Shown here: piece by piece, positions 32,586-40,508 of the stretch
Position numbering within the stretch: the stretch's first letter is position 1
How the letters are laid out: each line of letters opens with the position of its first letter
Assembly: GCA_964504305.1 (NCBI GenBank)
Contig: CAZDEB010000006.1
Coordinates: 148,985 to 212,984, forward strand
Direction: 5' to 3'
Length of the DNA stretch: 64,000 bases
From: UBA11606 sp964504305
Lineage (GTDB): Bacteria; Actinomycetota; Acidimicrobiia; Acidimicrobiales; Aldehydirespiratoraceae
Made by a program: the position numbers and the translations under genes
The notes under the pieces: generated by a model
Database searches by the model: none
Told to the model about the DNA's origin: nothing
Seen by the model: the letters and a program-made list of their open reading frames with translations, nothing else

Positions 32586-32962
32586 CGGCCAAGGCCAGAA
32601 GTTCGCGTCCCGCGGCCAAACGGTCTGCTCGGCCGAAACCAAAGCGCGCCCCTGAGCCCGCTCGTCGTATCGCCCCTGGCTTGGTCTTCAGGGTCGGAGC
32701 GATCGCCGCCACGCTTGGAGTTGGTGCCGGCCTAGCGGCCATACCTGTCGGCAATTGGCTCGACCAGAAGGCCGAGCTCGACCAAGCCGAACTCGAACGG
32801 AGCGTGCTGCAAGCCGAGATCTCGGCCATCGAAAGCCAGATTGATCTGAACAGCGGCGAGGAGGGAATCCTCGAACGTGGTCGTTGTTTTGGGTTTTGGG
32901 TCCAGCCAGGAGCAGAGACCTACACGATTCCTGGCGTTGACGGTTGTGTGTCTCAGCCCTGA
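32582..32962 (+). CDS. ftsB: FtsB/DivIC-type septum formation protein
   Basis: 126-aa bitopic division protein. A basic cytoplasmic tail (about 40 residues rich in Lys, Arg, Pro) precedes one membrane segment (VGAIAATLGVGAGLAAIPVG) and a short extracytoplasmic coiled coil (AELDQAELERSVLQAEISAI). The end, EEGILERGRCFGFWVQPGAE followed by TYTIPG, has the E-x-x-A/G-R-x-x-x-x-V-x-P-G-E-x-x-Y-x-I-P pattern of actinobacterial DivIC, next to eno as usual. GTG start overlaps eno. Confidence 0.88.
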   Translation: MTAKARSSRPAAKRSARPKPKRAPEPARRIAPGLVFRVGAIAATLGVGAGLAAIPVGNWLDQKAELDQAELERSVLQAEISAIESQIDLNSGEEGILERGRCFGFWVQPGAETYTIPGVDGCVSQP

Positions 32963-32980
32963 ATAAGCCAAGATGCTCCG

Positions 32981-33928
32981 ATGACAAATTTTCCGGTAGA
33001 GGCCACAGGGCTCGTCCGTAAGTTCGGCAATCTGACTGCGGTCGATCAGATCGACCTCGCAGTCCGCGAGGGTGAGGTCTTTGGCTTCCTCGGGCCCAAT
33101 GGGGCTGGGAAATCGACCACCGTGCGAATGCTCGTGACATTGCTGAAACCCACCGCCGGGTCAGCTCGCGTCGCCGGTCATGATGTGGCCACCGAACCCA
33201 ATGCCGTTCGACGCTCGATCGGGGTGGCGCTGCAAGACGCGGCCATCGATCCGCTGATGACCGGCAACGAGTTGCTGCGGCTGCAAGCGGTCCTGCACGG
33301 GCTAGTGGGCAAGGAAGGCACTCAGCGCGCCGCCGACCTGCTGGAGCGGGTTGGTCTCACCGCCGCTGGCGGCCGTCGCGTCGGGCAGTACTCGGGCGGG
33401 ATGCGTCGCCGTCTTGATCTGGCGTTGGCACTGATCCATCGTCCGAAAGTTCTCTTCCTCGACGAGCCGACAACCGGACTCGACCCCACCAGCCGACAGG
33501 CGGTTTGGGAGGAGGTTCGTTCGCTCAACAACGAGGGCACGACCGTTTTCTTGACTACGCAATATCTCGAAGAGGCCGATGAATTGGCCGGACGCATCGC
33601 CATTATCGACGACGGACGAATCGTTCGTGAAGGCGACCCCGATGTGCTCAAGCGAGCGGTCGGCGACCCGACCTTGCGGATCGAAGTGGCCGATCCGGCC
33701 ATGACCGATCAGGCCCGCACGGTTCTTTCGGCCTTTGGCGAAACCCGCCCGGCCCGAGCGGGACGGATGGCCATTGGACTACGCGGTGGCACCGAATCGT
33801 TGGCCGGGGTGGTGCGCGCCATGGATGATGCGGGCGTCACCCTCGGACACGTCGAAGTCGTATCACCCAGCCTTGACGACGTCTTTGCCGAGGCAACCGG
33901 ACGCCGTCTCGAGGGAGCCGCTACGTGA
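32981..33928 (+). CDS. ABC exporter ATP-binding protein (DrrA-like)
   Basis: 315-aa ATPase of an ABC-2 type exporter. Walker A is FLGPNGAGKSTTVRML, the Q-loop region is GVALQDAAIDPLMTG, the signature is YSGGMRRRLDLALAL, Walker B is VLFLDEPTTGLDPTSRQ and the H-loop region is VFLTTQYLEEADEL. A C-terminal extension (residues ~225-315) with VSPSLDDVFAEATGR is typical of DrrA/CcmA daunorubicin-resistance-type ATPases. Begins 18 bp after ftsB and is coupled to two permeases. Cargo unknown. Confidence 0.9.
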   Translation: MTNFPVEATGLVRKFGNLTAVDQIDLAVREGEVFGFLGPNGAGKSTTVRMLVTLLKPTAGSARVAGHDVATEPNAVRRSIGVALQDAAIDPLMTGNELLRLQAVLHGLVGKEGTQRAADLLERVGLTAAGGRRVGQYSGGMRRRLDLALALIHRPKVLFLDEPTTGLDPTSRQAVWEEVRSLNNEGTTVFLTTQYLEEADELAGRIAIIDDGRIVREGDPDVLKRAVGDPTLRIEVADPAMTDQARTVLSAFGETRPARAGRMAIGLRGGTESLAGVVRAMDDAGVTLGHVEVVSPSLDDVFAEATGRRLEGAAT

Positions 33929-34704
33929 CCTCTGCGGCTTTGGCGCAAGCAGCGATGCTGGCTCGCCGTTCGATAGTCAACACCTGGAGACAGCCCGGAG
34001 CGTGGGCTCCGAGCGTGGTATTTCCGCTGATGCTCGCTGCGGTGTATGCCGCCCAGTTCTCCAAGGCCACCGCACTGCCAGGATTTCCCGAGGTGGACTC
34101 CTTTTTGCAATTCATACTTCCGGCCTCGGTCTTGCAAGGTGTGGCGTTCAACTCCGGTGAGGCAGGTAGCGCCATGGCGACCGACATCGAAAACGGGTTC
34201 TTCGACCGTCTGGTGACCTCGCCATCGAGCCGGATATCGCTGTTCGTGGGACGGCTGGCGGGAGCCGCGGTGTTCAGTGCGGGGCTGGCCGCGGTTTTGA
34301 TTGCGGCGTTCGCGGCCTTTGGCGCTCCGGTTAAGGGCGGACTGCTCGCTGGCGCGGCGTTGGTAGTGATCGCCTCGGGGTTGTCGTTAGCCATAGGAGG
34401 GATCACCCTCATCGTTGCGCTGCGTACCGGCTCGCCCGAGGCCGCCCAGTCGATGTTTCCTCTCACCTTCGTGGCGATATTTGTTTCGTCGGCCTTCTTC
34501 CCGACCGAACTTATGAGCGGGTGGTATCAGTCTGTGGCCGAGGTCAATCCCATTACGTTGATCATCAACCCCACGAGACGAATGGTTATCAGCGGATTTG
34601 CCGCCGATGATTTCTTGGCGGCCATGGGGTGGATCAGCGTTCTCGCCGTTGGCTCGCTCGGATTTGCCTACCGGGCCTACCTGGGCCGGGTGAGGCGGGG
34701 ATGA
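33925..34704 (+). CDS. ABC-2 type exporter permease 1
   Basis: 259-aa membrane protein. Start GTG 33925 overlaps the ATPase stop. About six hydrophobic segments are visible, with the ABC-2 hallmark AMATDIENGFFDRLVTSPSS in the first cytoplasmic loop and SSAFFPTELMSGWYQSVAEV near the C-terminal part, as in DrrB-type permeases. The protein is paralogous to the next gene, so the exporter is probably a heterodimer. Confidence 0.87.
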   Translation: MTSAALAQAAMLARRSIVNTWRQPGAWAPSVVFPLMLAAVYAAQFSKATALPGFPEVDSFLQFILPASVLQGVAFNSGEAGSAMATDIENGFFDRLVTSPSSRISLFVGRLAGAAVFSAGLAAVLIAAFAAFGAPVKGGLLAGAALVVIASGLSLAIGGITLIVALRTGSPEAAQSMFPLTFVAIFVSSAFFPTELMSGWYQSVAEVNPITLIINPTRRMVISGFAADDFLAAMGWISVLAVGSLGFAYRAYLGRVRRG

Positions 34705-35486
34705 CCAGCAGCATCGCCTTTGGTCCTTCGGGTCCCGGACTTGTTCAGCTATCGCGTCGTGCGATCACCCGACTGTTGCGGGTGCCGGCGCTGATTGCGC
34801 CGACCATCATCATGCCGGCGTTCTTTATCGTCGCGTTCACCGGCAGCTTCGATGGAATAACCCGTGTCGATGGTTATCCAACAGACAACATCGTCAACTG
34901 GGTCGCGGCCTTTGCGATCGTGCAGAGCGCATCTTTCGCGGGTATCGGGGCGGCTGGGGCGATGGCTACCGACATGGATTCCGGCTTTCTTGATCGTTTG
35001 CTCGTTAGTCCTGTGCGCCGAGTCTTGATCGTTGCTGGACCGTTGGTGCAAACCGCCATTCGAGCCTTGATTCCGGTCACCGTGGTGTTGTTGATCGCCG
35101 CGCTGAAAGGGGCATCGATGCCAGGCGGTCTTCTCGGCATCGTCGTGGTTTATGCCGGGGCCATTGGCGCCGCGCTGATCATGGGCTGTGTGGGCCTCGC
35201 AGTGGTACTGCATATAGGAAACATCAGAGCAATGGCGATCGTGCAGATCGTGGCGTTCGTGTTCTTGTTTCCGTCGACCGGGCAGGTTCCGATTGTGGTG
35301 ATGGAGGGCTGGTTGCAAACGGCGGCTCGCTACAACCCGGCGACCGACTTGCTGCTTCTTGTTCGCCAGGGATTCCTGGGCGACGTTACCTGGGCGAACA
35401 CGTGGCCCGGTCTTCTGGTGATTCTGGGCGGCGTTGCGATATTTGGTTCGTGGGCCCGCTACGAGCTGGGTCGGCTCCGCGACTAG
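34701..35486 (+). CDS. ABC-2 type exporter permease 2
   Basis: 261 aa, coupled to permease 1 through ATGA. It has the same layout, with AMATDMDSGFLDRLLVSPVR as the conserved loop (compare permease 1) and PSTGQVPIVVMEGWLQTAAR before the last membrane span. The two permeases share this loop closely, which indicates an ancient duplication. It ends 3 bp from the convergent Lrp gene. Confidence 0.87.
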   Translation: MTSSIAFGPSGPGLVQLSRRAITRLLRVPALIAPTIIMPAFFIVAFTGSFDGITRVDGYPTDNIVNWVAAFAIVQSASFAGIGAAGAMATDMDSGFLDRLLVSPVRRVLIVAGPLVQTAIRALIPVTVVLLIAALKGASMPGGLLGIVVVYAGAIGAALIMGCVGLAVVLHIGNIRAMAIVQIVAFVFLFPSTGQVPIVVMEGWLQTAARYNPATDLLLLVRQGFLGDVTWANTWPGLLVILGGVAIFGSWARYELGRLRD

Positions 35487-35488
35487 AG

Positions 35489-35932
35489 CTAATCGTTGGT
35501 CAACCGGATGTGGCGACGTTTCACCGGGGTGGACGTGACAATGTTGGTGATGGTGTCGCCGTACTCCCAGAAATGTTCGACCAGTTCGCCCAAGTGTCCA
35601 ACGTCTCGCAGCCAGGCCCGCAGTACGTGACTCTCTCCGCCCGACACGCGGTTGCACTCGATGACCTCGGGGAGCGATTCGGCCACGGCGTCGACTTCGG
35701 CCGCCTGGGGACCAGCGGAGTGCACTCGGATGATGGCCAAGATCGGCGATCCGAGCGCCGCAGGATTCACCGTAGCGACGTATCCGGTGATGATTCCTTC
35801 CTGCTCCAGGCGACGAACCCGGTCGGTTACTGCTGGGGCTGAGAGCCCCACTCGTTCGCCGAGCTCGCGAAAGCTGATGCGGCCATCGGTCTGGAGCTCT
35901 TCGAGGATCTGTCGAGTTATGGAGTCGATCAC
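35489..35932 (-). CDS. Lrp/AsnC-family transcriptional regulator
   Basis: 147-aa regulator with an N-terminal winged helix (DSITRQILEELQTDGRISFR, then LGERVGLSAPAVTDRVRRLE) and a C-terminal RAM/AsnC ligand-binding domain (LAIIRVHSAGPQAAEVDAVA, CNRVSGGESHVLRAWLRDVG). GTG 35932 is preferred to an upstream TTG because a TAAGCT box ends 6 nt before it. The AT-rich spacer upstream holds a TTAAC...GTTAA repeat (35942-35971) that could be its own binding site. Targets may include the divergent small ORF and XdhC group. Confidence 0.88.
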   Translation of the reverse strand: MIDSITRQILEELQTDGRISFRELGERVGLSAPAVTDRVRRLEQEGIITGYVATVNPAALGSPILAIIRVHSAGPQAAEVDAVAESLPEVIECNRVSGGESHVLRAWLRDVGHLGELVEHFWEYGDTITNIVTSTPVKRRHIRLTND

Positions 35933-35938
35933 CAAAAC

Positions 35939-35944
35939 AGCTTA
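35939..35944 (-). promoter_or_regulatory. -10 box TAAGCT, leaderless start of lrp-like gene
   Basis: TAAGCT on the minus strand ends 6 nt before GTG 35932. It sits inside a half-site (TTAAC, 35942-35946) of a possible Lrp-type inverted repeat, so autoregulation is plausible. Confidence 0.5.
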
Positions 35945-36039
35945 ACAAAAATCATAGATATGGCTAGTTAACCTTAGAAACAATGGAAACTTGACCCTTG
36001 GAGTCCAATATTCCACGGGTATCAAGGTTAGAGATTGCG

Positions 36040-36045
36040 TATACT
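36040..36045 (+). promoter_or_regulatory. -10 box TATACT before 54-aa ORF
   Basis: TATACT, the closest match to the sigma-70 -10 consensus among these boxes, ends 6 nt before ATG 36052. The surrounding 100 bp are unusually AT-rich for this genome. Confidence 0.55.
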
Positions 36046-36051
36046 AAAGCC

Positions 36052-36216
36052 ATGACCAGAAACGATTGCCTCCCCACCTACTCGGCCCCTCTCGCCGCTC
36101 TGCCAGAACTCCTCGACGCATGGAACCGCCACCAGGATCTTCGCCGGGCCGGTGCTCCGGTTCGTGACCTTGCCAGCTCGCGGGCTCGACTCGACGCCGT
36201 CCGCGGTCGCCGCTGA
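36052..36216 (+). CDS. Possible 54-aa protein
   Basis: Short frame starting MTRNDCLPTYS and continuing through an amphipathic helical region ALPELLDAWNRHQDLRRAG and a basic C-terminus. No family is recognised. Support comes from the promoter: a TATACT box 6 nt before the ATG in an AT-rich spacer. It lies between the divergent Lrp gene and xdhC (33 bp downstream). It could be a genuine small protein or the leader of the xdhC transcript. Confidence 0.45.
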   Translation: MTRNDCLPTYSAPLAALPELLDAWNRHQDLRRAGAPVRDLASSRARLDAVRGRR

Positions 36217-36249
36217 ACAAAACACCAATTCGCCCGGCATGATGGTCGG

Positions 36250-37359
36250 GTGAAGGAACTTTTCGACGACCTCGAACGCTGGAGTGACTCTGGCGTGGCG
36301 TCGGCGGTCGCCAGGGTTGTCGACCTAGACGGGTCTGGCCCTCGCCTGCCCGGCGCGGCCATGGCCGTCAATTCCGACCAAGACGTCCGGGGCTCGGTCT
36401 CGGGCGGATGCGTCGAAGGCGCCGTAGTTGTCGAGGCCTTGGATGTCATCGACACCCGGCAGTCTCGGGTTGTCACGTTCGGTTTCAGCGATGACGAAGC
36501 CTTTGCGGTTGGGCTCACCTGTGGCGGGACGATTCACCTCTTCATCGAACCAGCCGACACCGCTACCGAGTGGTATCGCACCCTCAAAGCCGAGATCGCA
36601 GCCGAACGCCCGGTGGCTCTGGCCACGGTGATCGACGGCCCGCAGACCGGCGACAAGTTGGTTGTCAGCTTCGGCGAGGATGGGTCGCCTCTAACCATCG
36701 GTTCCCTCGGAGACCACGACCTCGATCGGGTAGTCGAGCGCGATGCCCGAGGCGAACTCGCCGCGGGCCGCTCGGGGCTGCGGCACTATGGCGAACACGG
36801 CGAGGCCCGCGAGGGCGCCGTTTCGGTTTTCATAGAGAGTTTCGCGCCGCCGCCTCGCTTACTGATCTTTGGTGCGGTCGACTTCACCGCCGCTTTGGCC
36901 CGGGTGGCCAAGGTTCTCGGCTACCGCGTAACGGTGTGCGATGCTCGCCAGGTCTTTGCCACCAGGCAACGGTTCCCGATGGCCGATGACTTGGTCGTCG
37001 ACTGGCCCGACCGGCTGCTCGCCGAGGTTGGCGACCAGCTCGGATCTCGCGACGCAGTGTGCATCCTTACCCACGATGCCAAGTTCGACGTACCCGCGGT
37101 TACTGCGTCGCTAGCTACCAGCGTCGGCTACATCGGGGTGATGGGCAGTCGGCGAACCCACGACGACCGCACGGCCCGGCTGCTCGAGGCTGGCGTCGAC
37201 CGGGCCGGTCTTGCCCGGTTGCGCTCGCCGATTGGTCTCGATCTTGGTGCTCGTACGCCAGAGGAGACCGCAGTGTCGATCATGGCCGAGATTATCGCTC
37301 GACGAACCGGTCGCTCGGTTGGGGCGCTCAGCGACTCGTCCGGACCAATTCACGCCTGA
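36250..37359 (+). CDS. XdhC/CoxI-family molybdenum-enzyme maturation factor
   Basis: 369 aa. XdhC-type proteins insert sulfurated molybdenum cofactor into xanthine/CO-dehydrogenase-family enzymes. The N-terminal domain has GSVSGGCVEGAVVVEAL (Cys of the G-C-V-E motif) and GLTCGGTIHLFIEP. The C-terminal Rossmann domain has LLIFGAVDFTAALARVAKVL, ILTHDAKFDVPAV and VGYIGVMGSRRTHDDR. Variation of the usual GAGHVA to GAVDFT is typical of CoxI-like members. MocA-like and CoxG-like genes follow nearby, but no catalytic molybdo-subunits are in the window. Confidence 0.87.
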   Translation: MKELFDDLERWSDSGVASAVARVVDLDGSGPRLPGAAMAVNSDQDVRGSVSGGCVEGAVVVEALDVIDTRQSRVVTFGFSDDEAFAVGLTCGGTIHLFIEPADTATEWYRTLKAEIAAERPVALATVIDGPQTGDKLVVSFGEDGSPLTIGSLGDHDLDRVVERDARGELAAGRSGLRHYGEHGEAREGAVSVFIESFAPPPRLLIFGAVDFTAALARVAKVLGYRVTVCDARQVFATRQRFPMADDLVVDWPDRLLAEVGDQLGSRDAVCILTHDAKFDVPAVTASLATSVGYIGVMGSRRTHDDRTARLLEAGVDRAGLARLRSPIGLDLGARTPEETAVSIMAEIIARRTGRSVGALSDSSGPIHA

Positions 37360-37369
37360 CCGGCGCGGG

Positions 37370-37852
37370 CTAGGAAACGCTGGGCGGCGGGGTTGGCTGA
37401 CCAGGGAGCGCCTTGCGTACGTGGAAGCTCTGACGCCAGTCGACTCGGGTCGAATCGTCGATCACTAGTTGCCACGTGTAGCTCTTGCCCGGCTCGACCG
37501 GCAGAGTGGGGAAGGTAATCGCCAGCGGCACCGATAGCGGTGTGCCGGCCTTCATCCCGGCCGGGCGTCCCGCCTCGAAGCGGCCGCCCACAACCAGAGG
37601 ATGTTGTCCAATCATCACGGGATGACCGTCTTCGTCGAGTAGTTCCAGCCGCCATTGGTGGGCCACGTTCGCCCGGTCCCACGGAACCTCGATCCGGATC
37701 GCCACCCCAAGCGGTTGGGCTCGCGGGCCAATTGCGGTGAGCCCCCCGCCCAAGATGAACAGCTTGCGATCGGCCACCTGGGCCGAGTCGGCCAACATCA
37801 TCGTGACTCGCAGGTCGGAGGGATTGCTCGGCGTGGCGCCCATCGATTCCAT
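37370..37852 (-). CDS. DUF6941-type conserved protein
   Basis: 160 aa from ATG 37852, which lies 8 nt after a TAGGGT box. LRVTMMLADSAQVADRKLFI followed by LGGGLTAIGPRAQPLGVA, VPWDRANVAHQWRLELLDED and GRPAGMKAGTPLSVPLAITF match, from memory, a conserved actinobacterial family annotated DUF6941. No function is known. It lies within the XdhC-MocA-CoxG group but on the opposite strand, 10 bp from the xdhC stop. Confidence 0.7.
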   Translation of the reverse strand: MESMGATPSNPSDLRVTMMLADSAQVADRKLFILGGGLTAIGPRAQPLGVAIRIEVPWDRANVAHQWRLELLDEDGHPVMIGQHPLVVGGRFEAGRPAGMKAGTPLSVPLAITFPTLPVEPGKSYTWQLVIDDSTRVDWRQSFHVRKALPGQPTPPPSVS

Positions 37853-37860
37853 GGGATCGA

Positions 37861-37866
37861 ACCCTA
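37861..37866 (-). promoter_or_regulatory. -10 box TAGGGT, leaderless start of DUF6941 gene
   Basis: TAGGGT on the minus strand ends 8 nt before ATG 37852, supporting that start over the downstream in-frame ATG at 37843. Confidence 0.45.
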
Positions 37867-37904
37867 GGCGCGTGACTTCGACTTCGGCGGGCCAGACTGG
37901 GCGA

Positions 37905-38489
37905 ATGGAGACCACCTCGTTTGTCCGGCATTCGTCTACTGCGGCCGTCGTGTTGGCGGCCGGCGCCGGGTCGCGGTTCACAGGCGACAGCCACAAACTC
38001 TTGACCAAGATCGACGGCATCCCGATCGTTCGCCACGTGATCGACGCGGTCCGCGGCGCCGACTTCGACGAGGTGATCGTGGTTAGCGGTGCGATCGACC
38101 TCGCCGACGTCGTACCCGACGATGTCACCCTCATCCACAACGAGAAATGGGAGGACGGGCAAGCCACTTCGTTGCAGGCTGCCGTGGCCTACGCGGCGTC
38201 GCGTGGGCACACCGCGATCGTGGTCGGGTTGGGCGACAGCCCAGGGGTCAGTACCGATGCGTGGGCAGCGGTGGCAGCGGTCGAGAACGATTTGGCGACG
38301 GCGCGTTATGGCAACGATCAACGTCCACCGGTGCGGCTCTCGGCTTCGATGTGGGCGAGCCTTCCGGTGAGCGGAGACGAAGGAGCGCGGGCGCTGCTTC
38401 GCGATCACGGCGACATTGTGCGCCCGGTCCCGGTCGAGGGCGACCCAAGAGATATCGACACTCTGGAAGATCTACGCCGGTGGAACTAA
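37905..38489 (+). CDS. MobA/MocA-type nucleotidyltransferase
   Basis: 194-aa NTP-transferase. The N-terminus carries the nucleotide-binding motif AAVVLAAGAGSRFTGDSHKL, then GIPIVRHVIDAVRGADFDEV, WEDGQATSLQAAVAYAASRG and the metal-site region VVGLGDSPGVSTDAW. PVRLSASMWASLPVSGDEGA matches the MocA/CoxD-type P-x-x-x-x-R loop. MocA proteins attach CMP or GMP to molybdopterin. It overlaps the CoxG gene by 10 nt. ATG 37905 is chosen; the frame upstream runs antisense to DUF6941. Confidence 0.85.
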   Translation: METTSFVRHSSTAAVVLAAGAGSRFTGDSHKLLTKIDGIPIVRHVIDAVRGADFDEVIVVSGAIDLADVVPDDVTLIHNEKWEDGQATSLQAAVAYAASRGHTAIVVGLGDSPGVSTDAWAAVAAVENDLATARYGNDQRPPVRLSASMWASLPVSGDEGARALLRDHGDIVRPVPVEGDPRDIDTLEDLRRWN

Positions 38490-39109
38490 TCGATTCGTTT
38501 CGGATCGGGTGCCCGATCGACGAGGCGTGGAACGCGCTCAACGATGTGAGTCTCGTCGCTCGGTGCGTGCCCGGCGCTCACCTCACCGAGGTCCACGGTG
38601 ACGAATATCGAGGCGTGGTCAGTGTCCGGTTGGGCGTGCTGTCAGCCCGCTTTAACGGCGCGGCGACATTCGACGCCGACGTGGACCGGCGCCGGATCAT
38701 GGTTCAGGCTTCGGGGCGCGGCAACCAAGGCGATGCCGAAGCCCACATCACCGCGACGCTCGAAGAGCTCTCCGAAATCGCCACGCAGGTCAATGTCGAT
38801 ACCGATCTTCAGATCGGCGGACGAGTAGCTCAGCTGGGCCGAGGCATTATCCCCGAGGTCAGTTCTACGCTGACCGCGCAGTTCGCCGAGAACCTCGGCG
38901 CCAGTCTGCAGCGCTCGGCGTCGGGACCCGACCCGTTCGGCACCGAAGGCACCGATCATCATGTTGTGATGCCCGAACCAGAAGCCCTCGATCTGCTCGA
39001 CGCGGCTCGTCGCCCGATCATGAAGCGCGTCGGCCCCGCGGTGATGGTCGTGGGTGTGGCGGCCGTGACCCGCCGGGTGCGGCGCAACGGCAGGGCCAAG
39101 ACACGATGA
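38480..39109 (+). CDS. CoxG-like SRPBCC-domain protein
   Basis: 209 aa. The N-terminal SRPBCC fold has IGCPIDEAWNALNDVSLVAR, CVPGAHLTEVHGDEYRGVV, FNGAATFDADVDRRRIMVQA and GGRVAQLGRGIIPEVSSTLT, characteristic of carbon-monoxide dehydrogenase subunit G (CoxG). CoxG is thought to anchor the enzyme at the membrane or help recruit it; here the tail ends in a hydrophobic VGPAVMVVGVAAV and basic residues, consistent with an anchor. Start GTG 38480 overlaps the MocA-like gene. Confidence 0.83.
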   Translation: MELIDSFRIGCPIDEAWNALNDVSLVARCVPGAHLTEVHGDEYRGVVSVRLGVLSARFNGAATFDADVDRRRIMVQASGRGNQGDAEAHITATLEELSEIATQVNVDTDLQIGGRVAQLGRGIIPEVSSTLTAQFAENLGASLQRSASGPDPFGTEGTDHHVVMPEPEALDLLDAARRPIMKRVGPAVMVVGVAAVTRRVRRNGRAKTR

Positions 39110-40503
39110 GCGTCTCTGACGCCGACCGCCTCCGCGTTGCCCAGCTATTGGGGCGCCAGCCAGGCGGAGCATTCGACATAGTGGTGCGCAACGCGGCTGG
39201 CGATCCGGTCGTGCTGCGCAACGCCCCCATTCTCGACTCCGGTCGACCGATGCCCACGCTTTACTGGCTCGTCGGTGAGCACGAACGCCGAATCGTTGGT
39301 CGGATCGAATCAGATCGCGGCGTCCGGCGGGCCGAGCACGAGGTTGCGCCCGATGCCATTGCCGATGCGCATAGTCGTTACGCGGCCGAACGCGATGCCG
39401 ACATCCCGTCCGATCACGTCGGGCCTCGACCAACGGCCGGGGTAGGCGGGACCCGACAGGGCGTCAAGTGTTTGCATGCCCATTACGCGTGGCATTTGGC
39501 GGGCGGCGACGATCCGGTCGGTGCGTGGGTTGCCGAGCGTTTCGCGAGCTACGAAGACGAGCCCGAACAACCCGCCCCCCCGGGGTCGACGGCCTCAGCC
39601 GTAGTCGCAGCCATCGACATGGGCACCAACTCCACCCGGCTGCTGGTGCACGACGGTACCGACACGCTCGAACGGCTGATGACGATCACTCGTCTCGGCC
39701 AAGACGTCGACGCCACCGGCCGACTCGCCGACGAGGCGATCGAAAGGACGTTGGCTTGTCTGCGAGACTTCCGCGAGGTGATGGACCGGTTCGGTGTTAC
39801 CCAGGTGCGGGCGGCGGCCACTTCTGCGGCGCGAGATGCCGCCAATCGCGACGAGTTCTTCGCCGCGGTCGAAGCGACAATCGGGACCCGCCCCGAACTG
39901 TTGAGTGGCATGGAAGAGGGCCGGCTCTCGTTTAGAGGGGCGACCGCCGAGCTCGACCCTGCTGCTGGCCCGTTCTTGGTTTTCGACATTGGCGGAGGGT
40001 CAACCGAATTCGCCTACGGGACAACCGAGGCCGAAGCGGCGATTTCGTTGGATATTGGGTGTGTGAGGCTCACCGAAAAATACGTCGAGCACGACCCGCC
40101 GCGGCCCGAGGAACTGGTCGCCTGTCTATCGATCACCGAACTTCATCTCGACGACGTCGCTCGAGAAATCCCGCAGCTCGCCGCGGCCCGCACGTTTGTG
40201 GGCTTGGCCGGCACCGTTTCGACCGCGGCGGCGGTCGAGCTGGGGTTAGCCGAGTACGACCGCGACCAAATCCATCACTTTGTGCTCACCAAAGAGGCAG
40301 CCGAAGACGTGTACCGCACCTTGGTCACCGAATCGAAAGCCGACCGCATGCACAATCCCGGGCTCGAAGAAGCTCGCGCCGACGTGATTGTCGGGGGCAT
40401 GTGTGTCCTTGTCCAGACCATGAGGACGTTCGGGATCGACGAACTCGTTGTATCAGAAGCCGACATCCTCGACGGGCTGGCTTTCTCGCTCCTGGACCCC
40501 TGA
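39106..40503 (+). CDS. DUF501 - exopolyphosphatase (Ppx/GppA) fusion
   Basis: 465-aa fusion. Residues 1-~155 are a DUF501 domain (VAQLLGRQPGGAFDIVVRNA, PTLYWLVGEHERRIVGRIES, GVKCLHAHYAWHLAGGDDPV). Residues ~165-465 are a Ppx/GppA phosphatase of the actin fold: AIDMGTNSTRLLVHDG, AAATSAARDAANRDEFFA, LLSGMEEGRLSFRGA, FLVFDIGGGSTEFAYG and TFVGLAGTVSTAAAV. The two are usually separate neighbours (Rv1025 and ppx2 type) after divIC in actinobacteria. The Ppx part hydrolyses polyphosphate or pppGpp. Start overlaps CoxG as ATGA. Confidence 0.92.
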   Translation: MSVSDADRLRVAQLLGRQPGGAFDIVVRNAAGDPVVLRNAPILDSGRPMPTLYWLVGEHERRIVGRIESDRGVRRAEHEVAPDAIADAHSRYAAERDADIPSDHVGPRPTAGVGGTRQGVKCLHAHYAWHLAGGDDPVGAWVAERFASYEDEPEQPAPPGSTASAVVAAIDMGTNSTRLLVHDGTDTLERLMTITRLGQDVDATGRLADEAIERTLACLRDFREVMDRFGVTQVRAAATSAARDAANRDEFFAAVEATIGTRPELLSGMEEGRLSFRGATAELDPAAGPFLVFDIGGGSTEFAYGTTEAEAAISLDIGCVRLTEKYVEHDPPRPEELVACLSITELHLDDVAREIPQLAAARTFVGLAGTVSTAAAVELGLAEYDRDQIHHFVLTKEAAEDVYRTLVTESKADRMHNPGLEEARADVIVGGMCVLVQTMRTFGIDELVVSEADILDGLAFSLLDP

Positions 40504-40508
40504 GGCCG

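Noticed and set aside
37350..38408. 352-codon minus-strand frame over the XdhC-MocA region
   Set aside because: Competes with DUF6941 and MocA-like frames that have family motifs and promoters; Arg/His-rich and unlike a protein.
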